Positions 31,460 through 37,881 of a stretch of 37,881 nt of DNA are shown here, piece by piece. A program made the position numbers and the translations under genes. The notes under the pieces were generated by a model that saw only the letters and a program-made list of their open reading frames with translations, had not been told where the DNA came from and did no database searches. How positions within the stretch are numbered: the stretch's first letter is position 1; each line of letters starts with the position of its first letter. The stretch is from positions 1-37,881 of the forward strand of contig DATJTI010000043.1 of assembly GCA_035503615.1 (NCBI GenBank), written 5' to 3'. Source of the DNA: AP-15 sp035503615. GTDB lineage: Bacteria; Pseudomonadota; Alphaproteobacteria; ATCC43930; CGMCC-115725.

Positions 31460-32236
31460 ATGAAGTGCGCGCCGATGGCCATCATCGCCGTGCTGGTGCT
31501 GTCGCCGACCGGGGCGGCCCAGGCAGCCGGCGTCAATCCGGCCGGCATCGGCACGACCGGCATCGATGTAGAGATCGTCCTCGCCGCCGATGTGTCGCGC
31601 AGCATCGACGATGGCGAGTTCGAGCTGCAACGCAGGGGCTACGCCGCGGCTCTGACCGATCCGCGCGTCCTCAAGGCGATTCACCGGACCAAGGATGGGG
31701 CGATCGGCGTCTGCTTTATCGAATGGTCCGGTGAGAACGAACAGCGGGTCGTGCTCGGCTGGACCGAGATCCGCGACGCCGAAGATGGCGGCGATGCCGC
31801 GGCGGTGATCCGCAAGGCGCCGCGATCCTTCACCGGCCGCACCTCGATCAGCGCCGCGATCGATTTCGCCAGAGCCTATTTCGGCAAGGCGAAATGGGGA
31901 TCGACACTGCACCGCATCATCGATGTCTCCGGCGACGGCAACAGCAATGCCGGCCGGCCGCTTGCCGAAGCGCGCGACGACGCGGTCGCCGCCGGCATCA
32001 CCATCAACGGGCTGGCGATCATCAACGAGCAGGCGAGCTTCGCCTATTCGGCGCACACCCATCCGCCCGGTGGGCTGCCCAACTACTATCGCCAGAACGT
32101 GATCGGCGGGCCCAATGCGTTTCTGCTCGTGGTCAAGGATTTCAACTCCTTTGCCGATGCGATGGCGAACAAGCTCGCCAAGGAGATCGACATCGCCAAC
32201 GCTGCCGGCGGCACCGCGGTGGCAGCGCTGCGCTGA
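31460..32236 (+). CDS. DUF1194 domain protein (VWA-type, exported)
   Basis: A 258-residue secreted protein with a clear signal peptide (MKCAPMAIIAVLVLSPTGA, ending AQA) and a von Willebrand factor A-like fold. The metal-ion-dependent adhesion site is complete: DVSRS (D44, S46, S48), the Thr in FTGRTSIS (T128) and the Asp in IIDVSGDGNSN. This arrangement and the AGITINGLAII and HPPGGLPNYYRQNVIGGP segments match the DUF1194 family. VWA domains mediate metal-dependent protein contacts; the partner is unknown. The ATG has GGGAGAAG upstream. It is divergent from the receptor gene, with the Zur-like site in the shared spacer, so zinc control of both is conceivable. Confidence 0.85.
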   Translation: MKCAPMAIIAVLVLSPTGAAQAAGVNPAGIGTTGIDVEIVLAADVSRSIDDGEFELQRRGYAAALTDPRVLKAIHRTKDGAIGVCFIEWSGENEQRVVLGWTEIRDAEDGGDAAAVIRKAPRSFTGRTSISAAIDFARAYFGKAKWGSTLHRIIDVSGDGNSNAGRPLAEARDDAVAAGITINGLAIINEQASFAYSAHTHPPGGLPNYYRQNVIGGPNAFLLVVKDFNSFADAMANKLAKEIDIANAAGGTAVAALR

Positions 32237-32354
32237 GCTCACACCCGCCGCCGCGGTCGATCGGCGCATCGCCAGCGCGCGCGTTGGCGTCGAGCCGGCA
32301 TGAAGGCGTTTTAGGCCCTATGGATTCCCGGCGGCGCCTCTTACACTCGCCGCG

Positions 32355-33314
32355 ATGTCCAACCGCCGCGACCTCTTTCCGCCGATCGAACCGTATCGGA
32401 CCGGGAGTCTCAGCCTCGATCCGCGCCACACGATGTACTGGGAGGAGTCGGGCAACCCACGCGGCGTGCCGGCGCTGTTTCTGCATGGCGGACCCGGTGC
32501 CGGGGCGACCGCGGTGCATCGCCGCTTTTTCGATCCCGAAAACTGGCGGATCGTGATTTTCGATCAGCGTGGCGCCGGCCGCTCGCTGCCGCTCGGGGAG
32601 ACCATCGACAATTCTCCGGCACATCTCGTCGCCGATATCGAGCGATTGCGTCGCGAACTCCGCATCGAGCGCTGGCTGGTGTTTGGCGGCTCGTGGGGTT
32701 CGACCCTGGCGCTCGACTACGCGACCACCCATCCCGAGCGCTGTGCCGGGCTTATCCTGCGCGGGATCTTTCTGTGCCGGGCCGAGGAAATCGCATGGTT
32801 TCTGTATGGCGTGCGCCGCATCTTTCCCGAGGCATGGCGCGCTTTCGCCGGCTTTCTGCCCGCCAGCGAACGCGGTGATCTGCTCGGTGCCTACTACCGG
32901 CGCCTGCTCGACCCCGAGCCGGCGGTCCACATGCCGGCAGCCCGCGCCTGGAGCACCTATGAGGGCGCCTGCTCGACCTTGTTGCCAAACCCCGAAACCA
33001 TATCCGCGTTTGGCGAGGACCGGCTGGCGCTCGGCCTGGCGCGGATCGAAGCCCATTTCTTCCGCCACCACCTGTTCGAGGGCGCGCGCGACCTGATCGC
33101 CAGGATCGGCCAGATCCGGGCGCTGCCCGGGGTGATCGTCCAGGGCCGCTACGACATGGTGTGCCCGATCGGCAGCGCCGACACGCTGGCCCGTGCCTGG
33201 CCCGAGGCGGAATACCGGATCGTCCCCGATGCCGGCCATTCGGCGATGGAGCCCGGGATTCGCGAGCAGCTGGTCCTGGCGGCCGACCGCATGCTGCACC
33301 GCGCCCGCTGGTAA
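32355..33314 (+). CDS. pip: Prolyl aminopeptidase (proline iminopeptidase)
   Basis: A 319-residue alpha/beta hydrolase that removes N-terminal proline from peptides in the cytoplasm. The oxyanion motif HGGPGAG (about 44-50), DQRGAGRS (70-77) and the nucleophile elbow GGSWGS (S113) are those of the peptidase S33 family. The later Asp (QGRYDMVCP) and His (DAGHSAMEP) complete the triad. The N-terminus LFPPIEPYRTGSLSLD is typical of Pip. No Shine-Dalgarno site is seen before the ATG, so a leaderless or weakly initiated message is possible. It could finish the breakdown of peptides brought in by the importer, though it is not in that operon. Confidence 0.93.
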   Translation: MSNRRDLFPPIEPYRTGSLSLDPRHTMYWEESGNPRGVPALFLHGGPGAGATAVHRRFFDPENWRIVIFDQRGAGRSLPLGETIDNSPAHLVADIERLRRELRIERWLVFGGSWGSTLALDYATTHPERCAGLILRGIFLCRAEEIAWFLYGVRRIFPEAWRAFAGFLPASERGDLLGAYYRRLLDPEPAVHMPAARAWSTYEGACSTLLPNPETISAFGEDRLALGLARIEAHFFRHHLFEGARDLIARIGQIRALPGVIVQGRYDMVCPIGSADTLARAWPEAEYRIVPDAGHSAMEPGIREQLVLAADRMLHRARW

Positions 33315-33377
33315 CCGGGTCCGGCACCTACTCCCGGGGTCGGGCGGCTGCCGGGCGTGCCCGGTGCCGATCCCAGC

Positions 33378-33424
33378 GTGACGCTGGCCTCACCCGTGAC
33401 GCTGGCCCGACCGCGACGCTGACC
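33378..33424. repeat. Three tandem copies of a 12-bp core (18/17-bp period)
   Basis: GTGACGCTGGCC occurs at 33378-33389 and 33396-33407, and a variant GCGACGCTGACC at 33413-33424. They lie in the 250-nt spacer between pip and the PagL-like gene, which otherwise shows only GC-rich sequence with short inverted repeats. Confidence 0.75.
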
Positions 33425-33564
33425 CTATCGCGGCAGGGGCTACGTCGGTGGCGGGCACGGTGGCAAATCGCGGCCGCGACATCGGTTTTGATTGCCCGGG
33501 CCGGGCGGTCCCCTAGAATGCCCGGCGAATTTGCCGCTCCAGCGCAAGTGGTCAGGAGCCCAAT

Positions 33565-34107
33565 GTGAAGATTGCACGAGCGGCGACCCGCGCGCCGATG
33601 GCCGCGATCCTGATTGTCGGCGTGCTGGCGGCCCGCCCGGCCACGGCTCAGATCACCTTCGGCTCGCCCGGCGATCCGCCGCGGGTGGCGCTCGGCGGCG
33701 GCATCTTCGACATCCTGCCCGACAGCAAAAAGCCGGACGCCGACCGGGTCGGGCTGATCGAGGGCGAATACCGGTTTGGCGACGTCCTGTGGCTGCTGTC
33801 GCCATTTGTCGGGGTCATGGGCACCGGCCAGGGCGCCTTTTACGGCTATCTCGGCATCGGTTTCGACATCAATTTCCCCGATCACATCGTGCTGACGCCG
33901 AGTGCTGCCGCCGGCTATTTCGATCACGGCCAGGGCCTCGATCTCGGCTACTGGTGGGAGTTCCGCAGCGGCGCCGAGCTCGATTACCGGTTTGCCGATC
34001 AGCGTCGCATCGGGATCGGCTTCTACCACATGTCGAATGCCGGGCTCGGCCGGGAAAACCCCGGCCAGGAGATGGCGACGCTGGTGCTGACCGTGCCGAT
34101 GCCCTAA
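33565..34107 (+). CDS. Lipid A 3-O-deacylase, PagL-like
   Basis: A 180-residue outer-membrane enzyme that removes the 3-O acyl chain of lipid A. A signal peptide (to about PATAQ, residue 29) precedes a small beta-barrel that fits the eight-strand PagL fold. The catalytic residues are H155, S157 and E169 in FYHMSNAGLGRENPGQE; the H-x-S spacing and the 12-residue distance to Glu equal those of Pseudomonas PagL (H126, S128, E140). The GTG at 33565 has AGGAG 6 nt upstream. The activity would lower acylation of LPS at the cell surface. It stands alone, converging on the pterin dehydratase gene. Confidence 0.87.
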   Translation: MKIARAATRAPMAAILIVGVLAARPATAQITFGSPGDPPRVALGGGIFDILPDSKKPDADRVGLIEGEYRFGDVLWLLSPFVGVMGTGQGAFYGYLGIGFDINFPDHIVLTPSAAAGYFDHGQGLDLGYWWEFRSGAELDYRFADQRRIGIGFYHMSNAGLGRENPGQEMATLVLTVPMP

Positions 34108-34164
34108 AGGGACCGCCGACCCCACGCCCCGCCGCGGCGGACGGGGCAAAGCGAACCGGACACC

Positions 34165-34220
34165 GCGGATCGGCGCAGGCCGGCGCGGATCGGCGCAGGC
34201 CGGCGGATCGGCGCAGGCCG
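34165..34220. repeat. Three tandem copies of an 18-bp unit
   Basis: GCGGATCGGCGCAGGCCG is present at 34165-34182, 34185-34202 and 34203-34220, with 2 nt between the first two. The array ends 2 nt before the stop codon of the minus-strand pterin dehydratase gene and fills the convergent spacer after the PagL-like gene. Confidence 0.85.
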
Positions 34221-34222
34221 GC

Positions 34223-34540
34223 TCAGGCCGCCGGCGGGCGCGCCGCGTGCTCGGGAGCGATCGCGTCGATGGCGCGGGCAAGCTGGATATCGCGCTCGCT
34301 CACCCCGTCGCAATCATGGGTCGCCAGCACGATCTCGACCCGGTTGTAGACGTTGAACAGCTCGGGATGGTGATCCATCTTCTCGGCCACGAGGGCGATT
34401 CGTGAGATGAAACCCCAGGCCTGCGAGAAGCTGTGGAAATGATAGCCCTTGCGAATGGCATCGCGATCGGCCACCTCGGCCCAGCCCTGAAGTTCGTTGA
34501 GCGCCGCCTGCCGTGCCGCCCCCGTCAGTTTTTCGACCAT
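34223..34540 (-). CDS. phhB: 4a-hydroxytetrahydrobiopterin dehydratase (pterin carbinolamine dehydratase)
   Basis: A 105-residue cytoplasmic enzyme that recycles the oxidised pterin of aromatic amino acid hydroxylases. The family motif is complete: EKMDHHPELFNVYNRVEIVL followed by THDCDGVSERD, which holds the catalytic His residues. The ATG at 34540 has AGGGAGAG upstream. No phenylalanine hydroxylase gene is visible in the window, so the partner is elsewhere or the protein serves molybdopterin-related pterin repair, as proposed for some homologues. The C-terminus (AARPPAA) ends right beside a tandem repeat array, so the last residues may have drifted. Confidence 0.92.
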   Translation of the reverse strand: MVEKLTGAARQAALNELQGWAEVADRDAIRKGYHFHSFSQAWGFISRIALVAEKMDHHPELFNVYNRVEIVLATHDCDGVSERDIQLARAIDAIAPEHAARPPAA

Positions 34541-34614
34541 GCCGCTCTCCCTTCTGCGTTGGTGCACAGGGAAGTGCGCGATCGACCGGCCGAAATCAAG
34601 CGCCAGGTGCCGGG

Positions 34615-35007
34615 ATGAGCGGCCGGGCGGCACCGTCGCTCGCCGAGATCGAGGGATTGGCAAGGCAGGCGCTGGCGACGATCCCGCGCCGGCTGAGGCG
34701 CCATCTCGGTGCGGTGGTGATCCGTGTCGAGGAGTTTCCCGACCAAGCGACCGAGCGGGAAATGGGTCTCGACAGCCCGTTCGACATCCTCGGGCTCTAT
34801 CGGGGCGTTGCCATGCCGAACAAGAGCGTCAGCGACCCGCTGCCCCACATGGACATGATCTTTCTCTATCGCCGGCCGATCCTCGACTACTGGTGCGAGA
34901 CCGGCGAGGATCTCGCCCACCTCGTCCGGCACGTGCTGATCCACGAGATCGGCCATCATTTCGGCTTTAGCGACGCCGACATGGCGCGCATCGAGGCGTC
35001 GGGCTGA
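34615..35007 (+). CDS. Zincin-like metallopeptidase family protein
   Basis: A 130-residue minimal zinc metallopeptidase. The catalytic helix VLIHEIGHHFGFSDADM gives H110-E111-x2-H114 and a third ligand, probably D120 (or the His at 115). The N-terminal part (LRRHLGAVVIRVEEFPDQ and LGLYRGVAMPNKS) matches the short alphaproteobacterial metallopeptidase family of PF06262 type. The substrate is unknown, and the active site is intact. It is divergent from the pterin dehydratase gene. The last 41 nt overlap the 3' end of the convergent uracil-DNA glycosylase gene. Confidence 0.87.
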   Translation: MSGRAAPSLAEIEGLARQALATIPRRLRRHLGAVVIRVEEFPDQATEREMGLDSPFDILGLYRGVAMPNKSVSDPLPHMDMIFLYRRPILDYWCETGEDLAHLVRHVLIHEIGHHFGFSDADMARIEASG

Positions 35008-35587
35008 GCACCTCGCCAACCCGCGCGCGCAGCACCGGCAGCGCTTCGTCCGCGAACCATGGATTGGCACGCAGCCACAGCGGGCCGCGCCAGCTCGGAT
35101 GCGGCAGGACAAAAATTTCCGGCAGAAACTCGCGCCAGCGGCGAATGGCGGCGGTCATCGAGGCGTTTCGCGTCACCGGCAAATAATGGCGGATCGCGTA
35201 ATTGCCGACCAGCAGCGTCAGCTCGACCTGCGGCAGCAACGCCCGCAGCCGGGCGTGCCAGAGCGGTGCGCATTCGGCGCGCGGCGGCCGGTCGCCGCCA
35301 CTGTCGGCTCGCCCGGGATAGCAGAAGCCGAGCGGCAGGATCGCCACCCGGCTCTCGTCATAAAAGCGCGCGCGGTCGAGCCCGAGCCAAAGGCGCAGGC
35401 GCTCGCCGCTCGGATCGTCGAACGACAGCCCGCTCTGATGGGCCCGGATGCCCGGCGCCTGGCTGACCAGCAGCAGCCGCGCCGTCGGGTGACCGCGCAG
35501 GATCGGCCGCGGCCCAAGCGGCAAATGCGCCGCGCAGACCCGGCAGCCGCGGATCTCCGCGAGCAGATGGTCGAAATCGTCGCTCAC
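34967..35587 (-). CDS. Uracil-DNA glycosylase family protein, Fe-S (family 4-like)
   Basis: A 206-residue base-excision repair glycosylase-like protein. Four Cys fit an iron-sulfur cluster as in family 4 enzymes: C15 and C18 (GCRVC), C89 (GFCYPG) and C106 (AECAPLW). The first active-site motif is SQAPGIRAHQSG (GEAPG in family 4), and the second LPHPSWRGP (HPS-x-R). VGNYAIRHYL is the central strand. The motif 1 change from GEAPG to SQAPG, without the acidic residue, is also seen in other bacterial UDG-superfamily proteins, so base preference is uncertain. The start is GTG at 35587 without a strong ribosome site. The C-terminal RCAPCRRR is encoded opposite the metallopeptidase gene. Confidence 0.83.
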   Translation of the reverse strand: MSDDFDHLLAEIRGCRVCAAHLPLGPRPILRGHPTARLLLVSQAPGIRAHQSGLSFDDPSGERLRLWLGLDRARFYDESRVAILPLGFCYPGRADSGGDRPPRAECAPLWHARLRALLPQVELTLLVGNYAIRHYLPVTRNASMTAAIRRWREFLPEIFVLPHPSWRGPLWLRANPWFADEALPVLRARVGEVLSPTPRCAPCRRR

Positions 35588-35690
35588 CGAGGCTGGTCCC
35601 GAATTGTAATTCCGTGCCGCCCGGCTATCTTCGCGGCGATCTGCGCCGGCGCGACCAACGCGTCGACAAGCGCCAACGGGAGGACGCTAG

Positions 35691-36791
35691 ATGGGGGGAC
35701 GCAAGCGCGACATCGTGGAGAGGGTGGCGGCCAGGCTCGAAGCGGCATTGCCGCGCCGCGCGGTGATGCGCGGGGTGGCAGCAGTACCGCTGGCGGCGGC
35801 CATGATGGCCACGGCGGGCGGTGCGGCGGCGGCCGACGAGGCGCCGTTTCCGCCACATCCGCGCTGGAAATTCGTGTTCGTCAACCATGTCACGACCAAC
35901 GCGTTTTTTGTGCCGTGCCAATACGGCATCCACGACGCTTGCGCGCTCCTCGGCTGCGACTACCAGTGGACCGGCTCGGAAACCTCCGATGTGGCGCAGA
36001 TGGTCAACGCGATGGACACCGCGATCGCCGGCAAGGCCGATGCGATCGCGGTCTGCATCGTCGACCCGAAAGGCTTCGACCGGCCGATCGGCCGCGCGCT
36101 TGACGCCGGCATTCCGGTGTTCAGCTACAACGCCGATGCGCCGCGCGGCAGCGACAACCGGCGGCTCGCCTATATCGGCCAGGATCTGTTCCTGTCGGGG
36201 CAGATGATGGGCGATCGCATCGTCAAATCGGTCGGCTCGGGCGAGGTGGCGCTGTTCATTGCCACCCCCGGCCAGCTCAACCTGCAGCCGCGGGTCGATG
36301 GCGCGATCGATGCGATCAAAAAATCGGGAGCCAAGATCGAGGCGACGATGATCGCCACCGACCCGACGGTCAATGCCTCCTTGTCGAAGATCCGCGCCTA
36401 TTACCTCGGCCACCCGAATGTCCGCGGCATGTTCGGGACCGGGGGTGGCGATACCCAGAACACCGGGCTGATCATGCGGCAATACGACCTTGTCAAAAAG
36501 GGCGTGCATGCCGGCGGTTTCGACCTGCTGCCGCGCTCGCTCCAGGCGGTGCATGACGGCTTTCTCGATTTCGTGATCGACCAGCAGCCCTATCTTCAGG
36601 GCTTTTACACGGTCATGGAGATGTTCGCGTTCAAGGTCTCGGGCGGGCTGGTCGGCCCGGCCGACATCAACACCGGGCTCAAATTCGTCACCAAGAACAA
36701 TGTCGGGCCCTATCTCGAGACCAAGACGCGCTATGAAGGAAGTGCCGCGACGCCGCAGATCGTGCCGCGCAGCGGTCCGATCGGGGGATGA
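35691..36791 (+). CDS. Sugar ABC transporter substrate-binding protein (RbsB/LsrB-like)
   Basis: A 366-residue periplasmic binding protein of the type 1 fold. The N-terminus is long, with a hydrophobic stretch (about 27-48) after RRAVMRG, a loosely Tat-like twin Arg, and a cleavage point near GAAAADEA. The mature domain has KFVFVNHVTTNAFFVP, the DVAQMVNAMDTAIAGKADAIAV helix-strand (shown in part: AIAGKADAIAV), GIPVFSYNADAP and VHAGGFDLLPRSLQAV, typical of ribose, rhizopine or inositol-type binding proteins. The ATG has GGGAGG 7 nt upstream. The stop overlaps the permease start. The sugar cannot be identified by eye. Confidence 0.9.
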   Translation: MGGRKRDIVERVAARLEAALPRRAVMRGVAAVPLAAAMMATAGGAAAADEAPFPPHPRWKFVFVNHVTTNAFFVPCQYGIHDACALLGCDYQWTGSETSDVAQMVNAMDTAIAGKADAIAVCIVDPKGFDRPIGRALDAGIPVFSYNADAPRGSDNRRLAYIGQDLFLSGQMMGDRIVKSVGSGEVALFIATPGQLNLQPRVDGAIDAIKKSGAKIEATMIATDPTVNASLSKIRAYYLGHPNVRGMFGTGGGDTQNTGLIMRQYDLVKKGVHAGGFDLLPRSLQAVHDGFLDFVIDQQPYLQGFYTVMEMFAFKVSGGLVGPADINTGLKFVTKNNVGPYLETKTRYEGSAATPQIVPRSGPIGG

Positions 36792-37801
36792 GCCCCGCAC
36801 CGCCCGGAGCCCGCCCGGTTACGGCGGTGCGCCGCGGCATTGCCGCCCGGCTCCATGACCTCGTATTGCGGCCGGAGGCGAGCGTCGTTGTCGTCTCGGC
36901 GGCATTGGTGATCTATTTCGAGCTGGCCAACGCCAATTTCCTGACCAACGACAATCTGCAGACGGTGTCGCAGTTCGTCGCCGCCCCGGTGATTATCGCC
37001 TGCGGTGAGATCATGCTGTTGATCTGCCGCGAGATCGATCTGTCGGTCGGCCAGGTGTTCGCGCTCGCTCCGTTCCTGATGGAGCACGCCCGGGCGGTGG
37101 GGCTGCCGGTCATCGCCGCGATCGTCGCGGCACTCGCCATCTGCGCGCTGATCGGCTTTGTCATCGGGCTGATCACGATCGGGCTCAGGGTGCCGTCCTT
37201 CATCACCACGCTCGGCATGCTGTTTCTGATCACCGGCCTGACCCTGACGATCTCGCGCGGCTACCCGGCGAATACCGCCGGTGGACCGGTTCTGACCGGC
37301 GTCATGGGTGCCTGGGCGTATGCGGAGATCATCTGGGCGCTCGTCATCGTCGCCATCACGCATGTCGTGCTGCGGCATACGCGGTGGGGGCTGCATACGA
37401 TTGCCATCGGCGGCAACATTGTCGCCGCCGCCGAGGCCGGCATCGCGATCAACCGCATCAAGATCGGCAATTTCGTGCTGACCAGCACGTTGGGCGGACT
37501 GACCGGGCTGCTCGAGGCATTTCGGGTCGGCTCGATCGACCCGCTGGCGGGCGGCAGCAACATCATGTTCCTCGGCGTCGCCTCAGGGGTGATCGGCGGC
37601 ACCGCCATCGCCGGCGGCGCCGGCACGATCATCGGTGGGCTGGTCGGCGGCATCATGCTCGGCGTGCTGCAGGACGGGTTCACACTGCAGGGCATCAACG
37701 CTTTCACTTTCGACATCGTGATCGGCGCCGCGATCCTGATCGCGATGGTGGCGAACATTCATTTGGCGCGGCTGCGCGGCGGCGCCGGCGGTGGCCGATG
37801 A
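36788..37801 (+). CDS. Sugar ABC transporter permease (RbsC-like)
   Basis: A 337-residue inner-membrane permease of the ribose/branched-chain type. Eight to ten hydrophobic helices are visible. The family features are CGEIMLLICREIDLSVGQVF (the REIDLSVG motif), PSFITTLGMLFLITGLTLT, and the ATPase-contact loop AIGGNIVAAAEAGIAINRIK. The start overlaps the binding-protein stop (ATGA) and the stop overlaps the ATPase start (ATGA), so the three genes are translated together. It has a 25-residue polar N-terminal extension. Confidence 0.92.
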   Translation: MSPAPPGARPVTAVRRGIAARLHDLVLRPEASVVVVSAALVIYFELANANFLTNDNLQTVSQFVAAPVIIACGEIMLLICREIDLSVGQVFALAPFLMEHARAVGLPVIAAIVAALAICALIGFVIGLITIGLRVPSFITTLGMLFLITGLTLTISRGYPANTAGGPVLTGVMGAWAYAEIIWALVIVAITHVVLRHTRWGLHTIAIGGNIVAAAEAGIAINRIKIGNFVLTSTLGGLTGLLEAFRVGSIDPLAGGSNIMFLGVASGVIGGTAIAGGAGTIIGGLVGGIMLGVLQDGFTLQGINAFTFDIVIGAAILIAMVANIHLARLRGGAGGGR

Positions 37802-37881
37802 GCGGTTCGCGGGAAACGGCGCCGGGCGAGGCGATCCGGGCCGAAAACGTGGTCAAGGTCTTTGGCAAAGTCACCGCGCTC
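37798..37881 (+). CDS. Sugar ABC transporter ATPase, 5' fragment at the window edge
   Basis: Twenty-eight codons are visible, starting with ATG overlapping the permease stop. The sequence AIRAENVVKVFGKVTAL is the typical first strand and A-loop region of an ABC ATPase. Walker motifs lie beyond the window. The identity rests on this start and on the operon. Confidence 0.8.
   Translation, partial: MSGSRETAPGEAIRAENVVKVFGKVTAL

Overview
The window is a gene-dense, very GC-rich chromosomal segment from an alphaproteobacterium. The best lineage marker is the block murA, DUF2948, hisG, hisD, UPF0262, maf, RNase E/G, yacG, a gene order typical of Alphaproteobacteria. The short HisG, the RbsC-like and YejABEF-like transporters and the overall composition fit a Rhodospirillales or Acetobacteraceae-type organism, but the genus cannot be read from the sequence. 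No insertion sequence, prophage, rRNA or CRISPR array is visible.

Layout. Positions 1-3208 hold an envelope-glycan module: the end of a GT4 glycosyltransferase, a MurG-like glycosyltransferase, a NodB-type polysaccharide deacetylase and a small membrane protein, mostly joined by 4-nt overlaps. It runs directly into a complete peptide-type ABC importer (3205-9463: fused double ATPase, binding protein, two permeases). Positions 9545-16051 are mixed metabolism: MBL-fold hydrolase, a small conserved protein, FAD monooxygenase, threonine synthase, a SAM methyltransferase with a readable promoter and dyad, an HpcH/HpaI aldolase and tRNA-Thr(GGT). Positions 16261-23088 are the murA-his-maf-rng-yacG block, without infA. 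Then come an MT-A70 methyltransferase, a retropepsin-like protease, a truncated CDF-type transporter that meets a truncated ketopantoate reductase tail to tail, and an oxaloacetate decarboxylase-like enzyme. Positions 26504-31332 hold a lipoprotein and a TonB module (receptor, ExbB, ExbD, TonB) headed by a strong Zur-like operator, so probably zinc-responsive outer-membrane uptake. Positions 31460-35587 carry a DUF1194 VWA protein, prolyl aminopeptidase, a PagL-like lipid A deacylase, pterin carbinolamine dehydratase, a zincin and a Fe-S uracil-DNA glycosylase. The right end is a ribose-type ABC importer cut off by the window edge.

The most notable points are: the Zur-like operator over the receptor promoter; MurA with Asp in place of the fosfomycin-target Cys; two convergent genes both truncated at one junction; a reduced RNase E/G lacking the 5'-sensor segment and Zn-link; and a recurrent pattern of 15-20 bp tandem duplications (2-4 copies) at gene ends and in spacers. 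I see no clear, wholly new multi-gene defence or mobile system. The closest candidates for undescribed biology are the glycan module coupled to the peptide importer and the tandem-duplication pattern.
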